Below are positions 1 through 7,793 of a DNA stretch of 64,000 bases, in pieces; position 1 is the stretch's first letter, and every line of letters starts with the position of its first letter. The DNA is from Aquibium pacificus (GTDB lineage: Bacteria; Pseudomonadota; Alphaproteobacteria; Rhizobiales; Rhizobiaceae). Made by a program: the position numbers and the translations under genes. Where the stretch lies: positions 62,001-126,000 of the forward strand of contig NZ_JBDPGJ010000001.1 in assembly GCF_040839445.1 (NCBI RefSeq), read 5' to 3'. The notes under the pieces are model-generated. The model did not search any database and was not told the DNA's origin. It worked only from the letters and a program-made list of their open reading frames with translations.

Positions 1-40
1 TCGATGCCGACATCGCGGCAAGGGTGGCTATCTTCTTCAT
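1..40 (-). CDS. N-terminus of an exported protein (partial)
   Basis: Only the first 13 codons are in the window (MKKIATLAAMSAS). The start is a basic pair followed by a hydrophobic run, which reads as the opening of a Sec signal peptide. A good ribosome site (GGGAGA, seven bases before ATG) supports the start. It lies downstream of the CoA-ligase gene on the same strand. In rhizobia such ligases often sit beside branched-chain amino-acid-type ABC transporters, so a periplasmic binding protein is a guess from context only. Confidence 0.6.
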   Translation of the reverse strand, partial: MKKIATLAAMSAS

Positions 41-204
41 CGTCAGTCTCCCGTGGCGTTCCGGATCCGGCGGACCGGCACTCCGAAACAGATCTTGTCG
101 TCGGTGTCTTGAACCGGCTGCTTGTCAGGCCCGTGACATCCCGTGGCGTTCATGTTCACACCCGCACACGGCGGATGCAAGAGCTTCCTGCGCCTGCCCG
201 CGGG

Positions 205-1458
205 TCACTTCGCATAGTCCCTCTCGTCGGCGATCACCTTGCCGTCATTGGGCAACGCGCCCGCCTCCACGATCTCGACCGTTCCGCCGAGCTTCGTCAG
301 GTCGCGCAGCGACGCGGCGATGGCCGAAGCATCCGGCGCTGCGCCGTCGGCTTTCTCGGCGCGCAGTTCCATCGCGTCGCTCTCGCCGTTGCGCGTGACC
401 ACGAGCCGCGCCTTGGCGATCTCGGGATGACGCCTGACGATCTCCGCGACCTGCTTCGGGTCGACGAACATGCCCTTGATCTTCGTGCGCTGGTCGGCGC
501 GACCCATCCAGCCTTTCAGCCGCCGGCCGGTGCGCCCGCAAGGGGAGGCGCCGGGGATGATTGCGGACAGGTCGCCAGTGCCCAGGCGCACCAGCGGGTA
601 AACTGGGTTGAACCCGGTGACGACCACCTCGCCGACCTCGCCATCCTCCACCGGGTCGCCCGTGCCGGGCCTGACGATCTCGACGATCAGGTTCTCGTTG
701 ATCACCATGCCGGGGTTCGGCTCGCCATCCTCGCTGGCGGTCTCGTAGGCGATGACGCCGAACTCGGCCGTGGCGTAGCATTGCAGCACCTTGATGCCCC
801 GACCGGCATACTCCGCCCTGAGCGACGGGAAGAGAGCGCCGCCCGAGACGAGGCCGCGGCGGAACGAGGAAAGGTCCTTGCCCGCCTGCGCGGCGCGGTC
901 GAGCATGACCTTGAGAAAGTCGGGCGTGCCGCAATAGACGGCCGGCTTGAGCGCGGCCGCGGCCTCCACCTGCATGTCCGTGTTGCCGGTGCCGGCCGGA
1001 AAGACCGTGCAGCCGAGGGCGCGCGCGCCCGCGTCGAGCAGGAACCCGCCGGGCGTCATGTGGTAGGCGAAAGCGTTATGCACGCGGTCTCCGGATCGAA
1101 TGCCGGCGGCGAAGAAGGCGCGTGCATTGTGGAAGGCCTCATCCTCCGTCCACTCCGGCTCCCAGATAGGGCCTGGGGAAAGGAAGACGCGTCGCCCTCC
1201 AAGGGCGCTCTCGTCGGCGAAACCGCCGAACGGGGGAGACCCGGCCTGCAATTCCATCAGTTCGGACTTGCGCAGCACCGGCAGAGCCGCGAGCGCGGCG
1301 GGGGAATTCACCGCCTCGAGCGGCACGCCCTCCAGCCATTTGGCGAGCCCGGGCGCCCTGGATGCGGCCTGCGCGAGGAAGCCGGGCAGGCGCCCGAAGA
1401 GGTCGCTTTCGCGCTCTTTTGGATCGCGCGTCTCCAGTTCGTCGAAATGGGTGCTCAT
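205..1458 (-). CDS. phenylacetate-CoA ligase family (AMP-forming) protein
   Basis: This 417-residue protein has the layout of the PaaK-like branch of the adenylate-forming superfamily. These enzymes activate an (aryl)carboxylate with ATP and CoA in the cytoplasm. It has the short N-terminal region typical of PaaK proteins, a central adenylation core with YCGTPDFLK near residue 236 and a glycine/threonine-rich stretch near residue 285, and a C-terminal lid domain containing KGMFVDPKQV. It is slightly shorter than canonical PaaK (about 430-440). The rest of a phenylacetate pathway (paaABCDE) is absent here, so the acid substrate is unknown. The zinc-peptidase gene lies 23 bp upstream on the same strand and an exported-protein gene lies downstream, so co-transcription is likely. 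Confidence 0.8.
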   Translation of the reverse strand: MSTHFDELETRDPKERESDLFGRLPGFLAQAASRAPGLAKWLEGVPLEAVNSPAALAALPVLRKSELMELQAGSPPFGGFADESALGGRRVFLSPGPIWEPEWTEDEAFHNARAFFAAGIRSGDRVHNAFAYHMTPGGFLLDAGARALGCTVFPAGTGNTDMQVEAAAALKPAVYCGTPDFLKVMLDRAAQAGKDLSSFRRGLVSGGALFPSLRAEYAGRGIKVLQCYATAEFGVIAYETASEDGEPNPGMVINENLIVEIVRPGTGDPVEDGEVGEVVVTGFNPVYPLVRLGTGDLSAIIPGASPCGRTGRRLKGWMGRADQRTKIKGMFVDPKQVAEIVRRHPEIAKARLVVTRNGESDAMELRAEKADGAAPDASAIAASLRDLTKLGGTVEIVEAGALPNDGKVIADERDYAK

Positions 1459-1481
1459 GGGTTTCTCCTCCCCCGCCGTCC

Positions 1482-2159
1482 TTATCGCAGGAGCCTGATC
1501 CAGCGTGCAAGGTTCACCAGCGAAATGAGCGCGCCGGCGACGTAGGTGAAGGCGGCTGCCCTCAGCACGCTGTGGGCGGCGGGCAGGTCGTCCTCGGAAA
1601 GGTATCGCCCTTCGCGCAGGATCGGCAGCGCCTTGGAGAAGCTCGCGTCCATCTCGACCGGCAGGGTGACGAGGTTCACCAGCACGCGGACGGCGAGCAG
1701 CCCGATGCCGAGACCGATCACGGCGACGAAGGCGGCCGGCGTGCGCGCGATCAGCGTCAGGACCGGGGCGGCGATGAAGAAGATCCCCGCCAGGCGGTCG
1801 GTCACGTTGGCGAGCTTTGCCAGTCGCTGCCGCGCCGCCAGCTTGCGCTCGCCATTGGCGTCCTGAAGCGCGTGCGAGATCTCGTGCGCCGCGATCGCGA
1901 TGGCCGACAACGACCGTCCGTCATGATGCTGGCGCAGGAGCCGCACCACCTTGGCGTCCGGATCGTAGTGGTCGCCCTTCTCGGTGATCTCGACGGGAAC
2001 GTTGCCCAGATCGAAGCGGTCGAGCAGATGCCGCGCCAGTTCGCCGCCCGTTCCCGGCAGGTCGGGCCGCTCCGCGCCATGCTTGCTGATCGTGTGCCGG
2101 ACCCAGAGCTGCGGCAGGACCACGATCGCCAGCAGCAGGAGGACGGCAACGACGATCAT
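1482..2159 (-). CDS. YugP-type membrane zinc metallopeptidase
   Basis: This 225-residue protein begins with a strongly hydrophobic segment (residues 1-20). It carries the zincin motif HEISH at 92-96, preceded by a helix (SAIAIAAHEISHALQD), and has further membrane segments around 120-165 and near the C-terminus. This is the arrangement of the neutral zinc metallopeptidase family Zn_peptidase_2 (YugP), whose biological substrates are poorly known. The catalytic HExxH is intact, so an active membrane-bound peptidase is inferred. It lies between the Omp10 lipoprotein gene upstream and the CoA-ligase gene downstream, all on the minus strand. Confidence 0.85.
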   Translation of the reverse strand: MIVVAVLLLLAIVVLPQLWVRHTISKHGAERPDLPGTGGELARHLLDRFDLGNVPVEITEKGDHYDPDAKVVRLLRQHHDGRSLSAIAIAAHEISHALQDANGERKLAARQRLAKLANVTDRLAGIFFIAAPVLTLIARTPAAFVAVIGLGIGLLAVRVLVNLVTLPVEMDASFSKALPILREGRYLSEDDLPAAHSVLRAAAFTYVAGALISLVNLARWIRLLR

Positions 2160-2201
2160 CGGCGGGCCGTCAGAACCGGCCGGTGCGGAGCGCCGTCAGG
2201 G

Positions 2202-2576
2202 TCAGGAGACGCCGGCGCGGCGTACGAGGACGAACTGGTTGCCGCTGGAACTGGTGCAGTTGAGCTGGGTCGACGTCACCATCGAGCAGACGACGCTCGA
2301 CGTCGTCTGGCGGATCAGCGAGGTCAGCGTGATGTCGATGGTGCGGGAGTCGCGCATCGAATAGCTGCCCTGGGCGAGCTTGTTTCCCGTATCCCGGGCA
2401 TAGGTCTCGAAGGCGCCGTTGCTGAAGCGGGAGACCGCCACGCCGTCCGTTCCGACCCAGTCTCCGTCCACGCCCGAGGGCGCGCGCACGACCGGGCCGC
2501 TTCCCGGACCTGCCATCTGGCATCCCGCCAGCGTGGCAAGGGCGACCGAAGCCGCAAGCAGTCGAACCGTTCTCAT
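2202..2576 (-). CDS. omp10: Omp10-like outer-membrane lipoprotein
   Basis: This 124-residue protein has a signal peptide ending in a lipobox (LAGC, Cys19), so it should be lipidated and sorted to the outer membrane. The mature part closely resembles the Brucella Omp10 lipoprotein: PGSG near the N-terminus, GxWV, a FETxxxDTxxKLAxGxY stretch, TTSxVxC and TQLNCTSSxG. Omp10 is a small surface-exposed beta-rich lipoprotein of Hyphomicrobiales whose exact role is unsettled. Both cysteines of the mature domain (VCSM, LNCT) are retained. It is the best single taxonomic marker in the window. Confidence 0.85.
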   Translation of the reverse strand: MRTVRLLAASVALATLAGCQMAGPGSGPVVRAPSGVDGDWVGTDGVAVSRFSNGAFETYARDTGNKLAQGSYSMRDSRTIDITLTSLIRQTTSSVVCSMVTSTQLNCTSSSGNQFVLVRRAGVS

Positions 2577-2665
2577 TGTGCGCTCCTCTCCTCAGGATGC
2601 CGTTTCATGCCGCGCCGGCCCGGCAAAAGCAAGGCAGGCTGAACGACAAGGAGCCCGCTTCGTTT

Positions 2666-4111
2666 TCAGCGCACCAGGATGTTGCGAAACTGCCATGGAT
2701 CCTTGGTATCGAGATCTTCCGGGAAGAGCCCCGGTCGACCATCGAGCGGCGTCCAGTCGGTGTAATAGCCGTTCACTGGTCCGAGATAGGGCATCTGGAC
2801 CTCGAGGCAACGCCGGTAGTCCATCTCGTCGGTCTCGACGATGCCGGCTTCAGGATTTTCCAGCGCCCAGACCATGCCGGCCAGCACGGCCGACGACACC
2901 TGCATGCCGGTGGCATTCTGGTAGGGCGCGAGCTTGCGCGTCTCTTCGAGCGTCAGCTGCGAGCCGTACCAATAGGCGTTCTTCTCATGGCCGTAGAGGA
3001 GCACGCCGAGTTCGTCCTTGCCGTCGACCAGTTCGTTCTCGTCGAGCACATGATGGACCGGCTGCGCCTTGCCGGCCGCGCCGAACATCTCGTGCAGCGA
3101 TAGCACGGCGTCGTTGCAAGGATGGTAGGCATAGTGGCAGGTCGGACGGTAGGTCGCCTCGCCGTCCTTGTCGCGCACGGTGAAATAGTCGGCGATCGAA
3201 ATGGCTTCGTTGTGGGTGACGAGGAAGCCATACTGTGCACCCGGCGTCGGACACCAAGTCCGCACGCGGGTGTTTGCACCCGGCTGCTCGAGATAGATGG
3301 CGGCCTTGGAGCCCTTCTTGTGCTTCTTCGCGTTCTTGGGCTTCCACTCTTCGTGCGTGCCCCAGCCGAGTTCGGCCGGCTGCAGGCCCTCGGAGATGAA
3401 GCCCTCCACCGACCATGTGTTCCAGAACACGTCCATCGGCTTGGGATTCTTGGTGCGTTGCGTGTCGCGCTCTGCGATGTGGATGCCCTTGACGCCGAGC
3501 TTCTTCATCAGCTTGGCCCAACCCTTGCGGTCGTCGGCAGCCGGCTCCGCGATCTTGGCACCGGTGTCGTTGGCGAGGTTCAGCAGCGCCTGCTTGACGA
3601 ACCAGGACACCATTCCGGGATTGGCCCCGCAGCAGGAGACGGCGGTCGTGCCACCGGGATTCTTGCGCTTCTCCTCGCGCACGGTCTCGCGCAGCGCGTA
3701 GTTGGTGCGCGATGCGTTGTCCGCCTCCTTGTCGAAATAGAAGCCGAGCCAGGGCTCGACCACCGTGTCGATATACAACACGCCGAGCTTGCGGCAGAGC
3801 TTCATGAGATCGAGCGACGACGTGTCGACCGAAAGGTTGACGCAGAATCCCTGGCCCTCGCCCCTGGTCAGGAGGGGGGTCAGCAGGTCCTTGTAGTTCT
3901 TCTTCGTCACGTGTTCCTTGACGAAGGCGATGCCGCGCTCGTCGAGCAGCGCCTTGTCGGCATCGGACGGATCGATGACGACCATGCGCGACTTGTCGTA
4001 GGTGAAATGGCGTTCGATCAGCGGGAGCGTGCCGCGGCCGATCGAGCCGAAGCCGATCATCACGATCGGGCCGGTGATTTCGCCGTGCAGGGGCCAGGTA
4101 TTTTTCGCCAT
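2666..4111 (-). CDS. hss: homospermidine synthase
   Basis: This 481-residue protein matches bacterial homospermidine synthase, which joins two putrescine units (or putrescine and spermidine) to make sym-homospermidine using NAD+. The N-terminal Rossmann fold shows IGFGSIGRG at 19-27. A conserved core follows, with SCCGANPGM, HNEAISIADYF and a C-terminal PYLGPVNGYYTDWTP. The start was set at the ATG before AKNTW because the Rossmann fold begins there and GGAGA lies upstream; the reading frame stays open further 5' without similarity. Length fits the family (about 480). It pairs functionally with the ornithine decarboxylase at 40052, which supplies putrescine. Confidence 0.93.
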   Translation of the reverse strand: MAKNTWPLHGEITGPIVMIGFGSIGRGTLPLIERHFTYDKSRMVVIDPSDADKALLDERGIAFVKEHVTKKNYKDLLTPLLTRGEGQGFCVNLSVDTSSLDLMKLCRKLGVLYIDTVVEPWLGFYFDKEADNASRTNYALRETVREEKRKNPGGTTAVSCCGANPGMVSWFVKQALLNLANDTGAKIAEPAADDRKGWAKLMKKLGVKGIHIAERDTQRTKNPKPMDVFWNTWSVEGFISEGLQPAELGWGTHEEWKPKNAKKHKKGSKAAIYLEQPGANTRVRTWCPTPGAQYGFLVTHNEAISIADYFTVRDKDGEATYRPTCHYAYHPCNDAVLSLHEMFGAAGKAQPVHHVLDENELVDGKDELGVLLYGHEKNAYWYGSQLTLEETRKLAPYQNATGMQVSSAVLAGMVWALENPEAGIVETDEMDYRRCLEVQMPYLGPVNGYYTDWTPLDGRPGLFPEDLDTKDPWQFRNILVR

Positions 4112-4291
4112 GACGCAGGATCTCCGGAAGGGCTGATTGCGAACGCGCGGTTGGGTGGCGGCTAAACCACAAACGGTCGTCACAATAAAGCGAAATCCCG
4201 CGCGCTCGTTCCTCTCGGCTGTGACCGGCGCTGGCGCGCCCTCGGCAATTGATCGAGGTCGGGCGCCGGCCACTGCCGACGCCCGTGCTCC

Positions 4292-4789
4292 TCAGCGGAT
4301 CGCCCGCGCGAGCCGCCACAGCTGCAGCGAAGCAAAGATGGCTGCGGGCAGTTGCAAGACCCCGGTCACCTCGAAGAAGACGTCGCTGGGCATCTCGTAC
4401 ATCGGGGAGGCAAAGGCTTCCCGGGCCGCGCCGGCTCCGCCGATGAAGAAGATTAGGTTCTTTACGACGTGGTTGTAGCCGCCCTCGTAGATGCCGATCG
4501 CCAGGATCGGAAAGGCCGCGATAGTGACGATCGCCGCCCAGCGCGCGATCCTCGCGCGGCGCGCCTCGACCGTCCCGGCATAGTAGATCAGGCCGATGAC
4601 TGCGGCCGCGAACGGAACGCTGATGAATACGATGTGGAGCCGGAAAGGCGTGGCGAAGACATAGGCGCCCCAGGCGTGGTGCACGGAGGTCAAGAAGAGG
4701 ATGAACAGGGCCGCGGCGCCGGCGCGGAACTCGGCGGAACGGAGTTCGTTGGACGTCGACGGGGCGCCGGAGATGAGTTGGGTCGACAT
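4292..4789 (-). CDS. four-helix integral membrane protein, function unknown
   Basis: I do not recognise the family with certainty. The 165-residue product has about four hydrophobic segments: roughly 25-45, 52-70, 85-103 and 108-122 with a weaker one at 140-155. The sequence near the first helix, LTSVHHAWGAYVFATPFRLH, contains paired histidines that could bind metal or heme. A strong ribosome site (GGGAGA) precedes the ATG. It is transcribed away from the TetR gene at 4923, and the shared promoter region contains a perfect 10-bp inverted repeat. It is therefore probably the target of that repressor. Confidence 0.6.
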   Translation of the reverse strand: MSTQLISGAPSTSNELRSAEFRAGAAALFILFLTSVHHAWGAYVFATPFRLHIVFISVPFAAAVIGLIYYAGTVEARRARIARWAAIVTIAAFPILAIGIYEGGYNHVVKNLIFFIGGAGAAREAFASPMYEMPSDVFFEVTGVLQLPAAIFASLQLWRLARAIR

Positions 4790-4856
4790 GAAGGCTCTCC
4801 CTTGCTGTTGCGATGAGAGAGCGTTAGCGCGATATCTGTGAGTGTTGGCGGGTTGT

Positions 4857-4886
4857 TGCCGGACGTTTCGGGCAATACGTCCGGCA
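4857..4886. promoter_or_regulatory. candidate TetR operator
   Basis: A perfect inverted repeat, TGCCGGACGT / ACGTCCGGCA, has 10-bp arms separated by 10 bases. It lies between the divergent membrane-protein gene (start 4789) and the TetR gene (start 4923). Position, symmetry and size fit an operator bound by the TetR protein, controlling both promoters. Binding is inferred. Confidence 0.6.
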
Positions 4887-4922
4887 TCCGCCCCCTGACG
4901 TCCCTTGACCTGGGAGCGACCC

Positions 4923-5510
4923 GTGGCGATCGATCGACGTGTCTACAGAACCCGGCAGGCTCTCTACGATGCCGTGGTGAGGCTCATGCTGACCCGCCCG
5001 TACGACGCCATCGCCGTGCCGGATATCATCGCCGAGGCGGGCGTCGGACGTTCGACCTTCTATGCCCATTTCCGGTCGAAGGACGAGCTCGTCGCGCGCA
5101 GCCTCGAACGACTGCGTCCGGTTCTCCAGCATGGCCGCGAAACGCAATTGCTGCGACCCCGCATCGAATCCTGCCAGGGAACGCTCGCTTTGCTGCGCCA
5201 CATGCACGACCATCGCGCGTTGCTCACGGCACTGGAGGGGACCGCGGGCCATGCGATCGTGCTAGCTGCGATCCGCCAGGAGCTGACGCGCTTCCTCGGC
5301 GCCCATGCCCGCCCGGGCTTTCATCGCGGTACACCGAGCAGGCTGATTCTCGATTTCATCACCGGAGCCTTCATGTCGGTCGCGACCTGGTGGCTCTCGG
5401 AGGAGCCCGGAACGTCGGCCGAGGAAATCGACGCGATGTTCCACCGACTGGTCGGCGGCGGCATTCCCCACGGTTTCTTCGTCGACGACGCCCGCAGGTT
5501 CGCGGCCTAG
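4923..5510 (+). CDS. TetR/AcrR family transcriptional regulator
   Basis: This 195-residue protein has an N-terminal TetR helix-turn-helix (about residues 8-55) with the typical core AVPDIIAEAGVGRSTFYAHF followed by KDEL. A divergent all-helical C-terminal ligand domain follows. The GTG start was chosen because GGGAG lies six bases upstream; an in-frame TTG at 4905 has no such site. The gene is divergent from a membrane-protein gene, with a palindromic candidate operator between them, suggesting local autoregulated repression. The inducing ligand cannot be read from the sequence. Confidence 0.88.
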   Translation: MAIDRRVYRTRQALYDAVVRLMLTRPYDAIAVPDIIAEAGVGRSTFYAHFRSKDELVARSLERLRPVLQHGRETQLLRPRIESCQGTLALLRHMHDHRALLTALEGTAGHAIVLAAIRQELTRFLGAHARPGFHRGTPSRLILDFITGAFMSVATWWLSEEPGTSAEEIDAMFHRLVGGGIPHGFFVDDARRFAA

Positions 5511-5630
5511 GGGGCGAACTACTGCGCTCTGCGCGATTCCGCAGGACTTGCCCGCACCCGAAGGTCTGGTCACGCGGGTCGTTGGCGCAGAAAGGACTTC
5601 GGACACTCCAGAAACAGTAGGACCATTGCG

Positions 5631-5690
5631 ATGCCACCCTATCGCTCCCGAACCACCACCCATGGCCCCAACATGGCGGGCGCGCGCGCC
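5631..5690 (+). pseudogene. decayed 5' fragment of ilvD
   Basis: The first 20 codons here (MPPYRSRTTTHGPNMAGARA) match the N-terminus of the intact ilvD at 7794 (MPAYRSRTTTHGRNMAGARG). Over 59 bases only about six differ, and the preceding ~13 bases (AGGAYCATTGCS before ATG) are also similar. Similarity then stops abruptly and the frame continues as unrelated sequence. The rest of 5511-5802 holds no gene. The fragment and the intact gene are in the same orientation and flank the TPR gene, so this is a relic of a duplication or rearrangement. Confidence 0.75.
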
Positions 5691-5762
5691 TTTTCGCCCT
5701 CGGCTGCGATCGGCGCGGACGCGCCTGCAGCAGCCGCGCGCCATCGATGTCGGGAAAGCCGT

Positions 5763-5794
5763 CTCCCGGCGCCGCACCTTCGCGGCACCGGGAG
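5763..5794 (-). terminator. stem-loop just after the TPR gene
   Basis: CTCCCGG-C-GCCGC, a six-base loop, then GCGGC-A-CCGGGAG: a 12-pair stem with one internal mismatch, starting 9 bp beyond the stop of the TPR gene on the minus strand. The following U-tract is poor, so it may act as a terminator or only protect the mRNA end. Confidence 0.5.
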
Positions 5795-5802
5795 TGTCCG
5801 GA

Positions 5803-7554
5803 TCAGAGCCGATCCAGCGTGAGCAGCGCCGGATCGCCGCGCCACGACTTCACGAGTTCGGTTTCAGCCTCCTTCTCGGCGGCCGCGTCGCCCCTGGCCT
5901 TCGCGGCTTCCTTGAGGCCGTAGAGCGCCCATGCGCTTCCGCGCGCGTGCTTGAGCGCGGCGCCGAACTCGTTCGCCGCCGCCTCGACGTCGCCTTGGTT
6001 GAGCAGGGCCGCTCCGAGTGACTGCCGCACCGGGTAGTACCAGAACGGCGGCTCCATGTAGGGGATGGTATCCTCGGTCTCCGCCGCCGCGCGCCAGTGC
6101 TCGATCGCTTTTGCGCGATCGCCCTCGGCCTGAGCTATGCGCGCGCGCACCACCTTTTCCGCCACGCCGAGGACCGGCCGGGCGGGCACCCCCCACGCGT
6201 CGAGCATCGACCAGTCGGTCTCGGCGGCGAGCCGCGCTATGGCATCCGCTTCGGCCGCCGCGCCGGCAAGATCCTTCATGCCCACAAGCGCCGCGCCGCG
6301 GGCATAGTGCCACATGGCCTTTACGTAGGGCGGCGCGCCGGGCGGTTCGGGCAGGGCCATCACCTGTTCCGGCGGCGCATACTGGGCCCAGGCGAAGTAG
6401 GGAGCGGCCTTGACCGGCTGGGCAATCGGAACGGCCGTCGCGACCTCGTTCGTCAGCCACCTGTCCAGCTTTTCGGCCTGGGCGAGCACCGTCTCTGCCT
6501 CGCCAAGGAGTTGGGCCGACACCAGGACGAAGTGGATGTTGTGCGAGTAGTATCCCATCGGATAGACGCCCATCGCGCCGGTCTCGGAGATGTAGGCCTC
6601 GTCCACCGCGGACGCCGCCTTGTTGGCCTCCAGCGAATCGACGTAGCGGCCGATCCGGTAGTAGATATGGCTCGGCATGTGGACGATGTGGCCCGCGCCG
6701 GGCATCTGCGCGGCGAGACGATCGGCATAGGGCTCCGCGCGTTCCGGCCGGTCGGATGCTTCCACCAGATGGATGTAGAGGTGGATCGCCCAGGGATGGT
6801 CGGGCGACCTTGCGAGCACGCCCTCGATGCGACCGAGCGCGTCGGCCGTCCGTCCCTTGGCCGCGGCGCCGCCCGGTTCCCAGTAGTCCCAGGGCTGGGT
6901 GTCCATGTCGGCTTCGGCGGCCAAGACGGCCAGCGCAAGATCGTCGGGATACTTGTCCGCCACCGCCGTCATCGCGTCCGCGAATGCGCCGTCGAGCGCC
7001 GCCCGCTCCGCCGCCGGATCGGGCGAATAGCGCGTGGCGATCGCCGCGATGATGTCTTGTTCCTTCGCGCTCGCCTTGCCGGCGAGCACCTGCGCCTTCT
7101 CCATGGCGGCGAGTGCGGCAGGATTGGCTGCCGGGTCCATCGGCACGTTGATGTTCGGCCCGAGGATGAGGGCCTCCGCGGCGAAGCACATCGCACAATC
7201 CGGATCGAGCCGCTGCGCCTTGCGGAAGGAGCGCCGCGCCTCCGCATGATTGAAGTTCGCGGTCAACCTCAGTCCCTGGTCGAAATATGCCTGCGCCTCC
7301 GGCACTGTCGTGGTGACGGGGTACGCGAGTGTGCCCAGATCGTCCCAGAGCGGCGGTTCGGCCTCCTCGTAGGACTTCATCGCCTCGGGCGACTGGACCT
7401 GGGTCGGTATGCTGGCGAACATGCAGGTGGCCGATCGCGAGATCGCCTGCGCTGCGTCTTCGGAATTGAGAGCGGCTGCAGCTGCGCCGGCTCCCATCCC
7501 GGCGAACAGGAGAACGGGCAGACGTGAATTTTTCAGGAGAACGTGAAATCTCAT
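5803..7554 (-). CDS. exported tetratricopeptide-repeat protein
   Basis: The 583-residue product starts with a basic and hydrophobic stretch (about residues 4-29), likely a signal peptide or anchor. TPR-like helical pairs follow, for example AYFDQGLRLTANFNHAEARR, the ALNQGDVEAAANEFGAALKH region and the last 80 residues. A conserved middle block, HLYIHLVEA then HMPSHIYYRIGRY, carries several histidines typical of a family of large bacterial TPR proteins without assigned function. The ATG was chosen because GGAGG lies six bases upstream; a GTG twelve bases earlier overlaps that site. The gene sits between an ilvD 5' fragment and intact ilvD and is transcribed opposite to ilvD, which suggests late insertion. 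Confidence 0.75.
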   Translation of the reverse strand: MRFHVLLKNSRLPVLLFAGMGAGAAAAALNSEDAAQAISRSATCMFASIPTQVQSPEAMKSYEEAEPPLWDDLGTLAYPVTTTVPEAQAYFDQGLRLTANFNHAEARRSFRKAQRLDPDCAMCFAAEALILGPNINVPMDPAANPAALAAMEKAQVLAGKASAKEQDIIAAIATRYSPDPAAERAALDGAFADAMTAVADKYPDDLALAVLAAEADMDTQPWDYWEPGGAAAKGRTADALGRIEGVLARSPDHPWAIHLYIHLVEASDRPERAEPYADRLAAQMPGAGHIVHMPSHIYYRIGRYVDSLEANKAASAVDEAYISETGAMGVYPMGYYSHNIHFVLVSAQLLGEAETVLAQAEKLDRWLTNEVATAVPIAQPVKAAPYFAWAQYAPPEQVMALPEPPGAPPYVKAMWHYARGAALVGMKDLAGAAAEADAIARLAAETDWSMLDAWGVPARPVLGVAEKVVRARIAQAEGDRAKAIEHWRAAAETEDTIPYMEPPFWYYPVRQSLGAALLNQGDVEAAANEFGAALKHARGSAWALYGLKEAAKARGDAAAEKEAETELVKSWRGDPALLTLDRL

Positions 7555-7793
7555 GCGAGCCTCCACATGTGGGACGATGACGATGCGCCATTCGTCGGCC
7601 CGGAAATTATGTTCTCGAAAACGTTGGATGACAAATCAAATGCGTTCACTCCCACGCGCGCGGTTCGCCGGGTGGTTTTGCGGTGAAAGCAGAGGCGCGG
7701 CTGCGGACTGCCCGTCTCTTCGAATGGCTCCCACGCCTTTGCTGGCGGACAAATCCGCGTTAAGGAGGGCATCAAAGAGACAGGATCATTGCC

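Noticed and set aside
4..1545. Long plus-strand frame (513 codons) over the CoA-ligase gene
   Set aside because: It is antisense to a well-conserved ligase, has Arg/His/Gly-rich composition and no family match; a high-GC shadow frame.
6097..7527. 476-codon plus-strand frame over the TPR gene
   Set aside because: Antisense, Arg/Gly/His-rich and without similarity; the TPR protein on the other strand has a good start and clear repeats.
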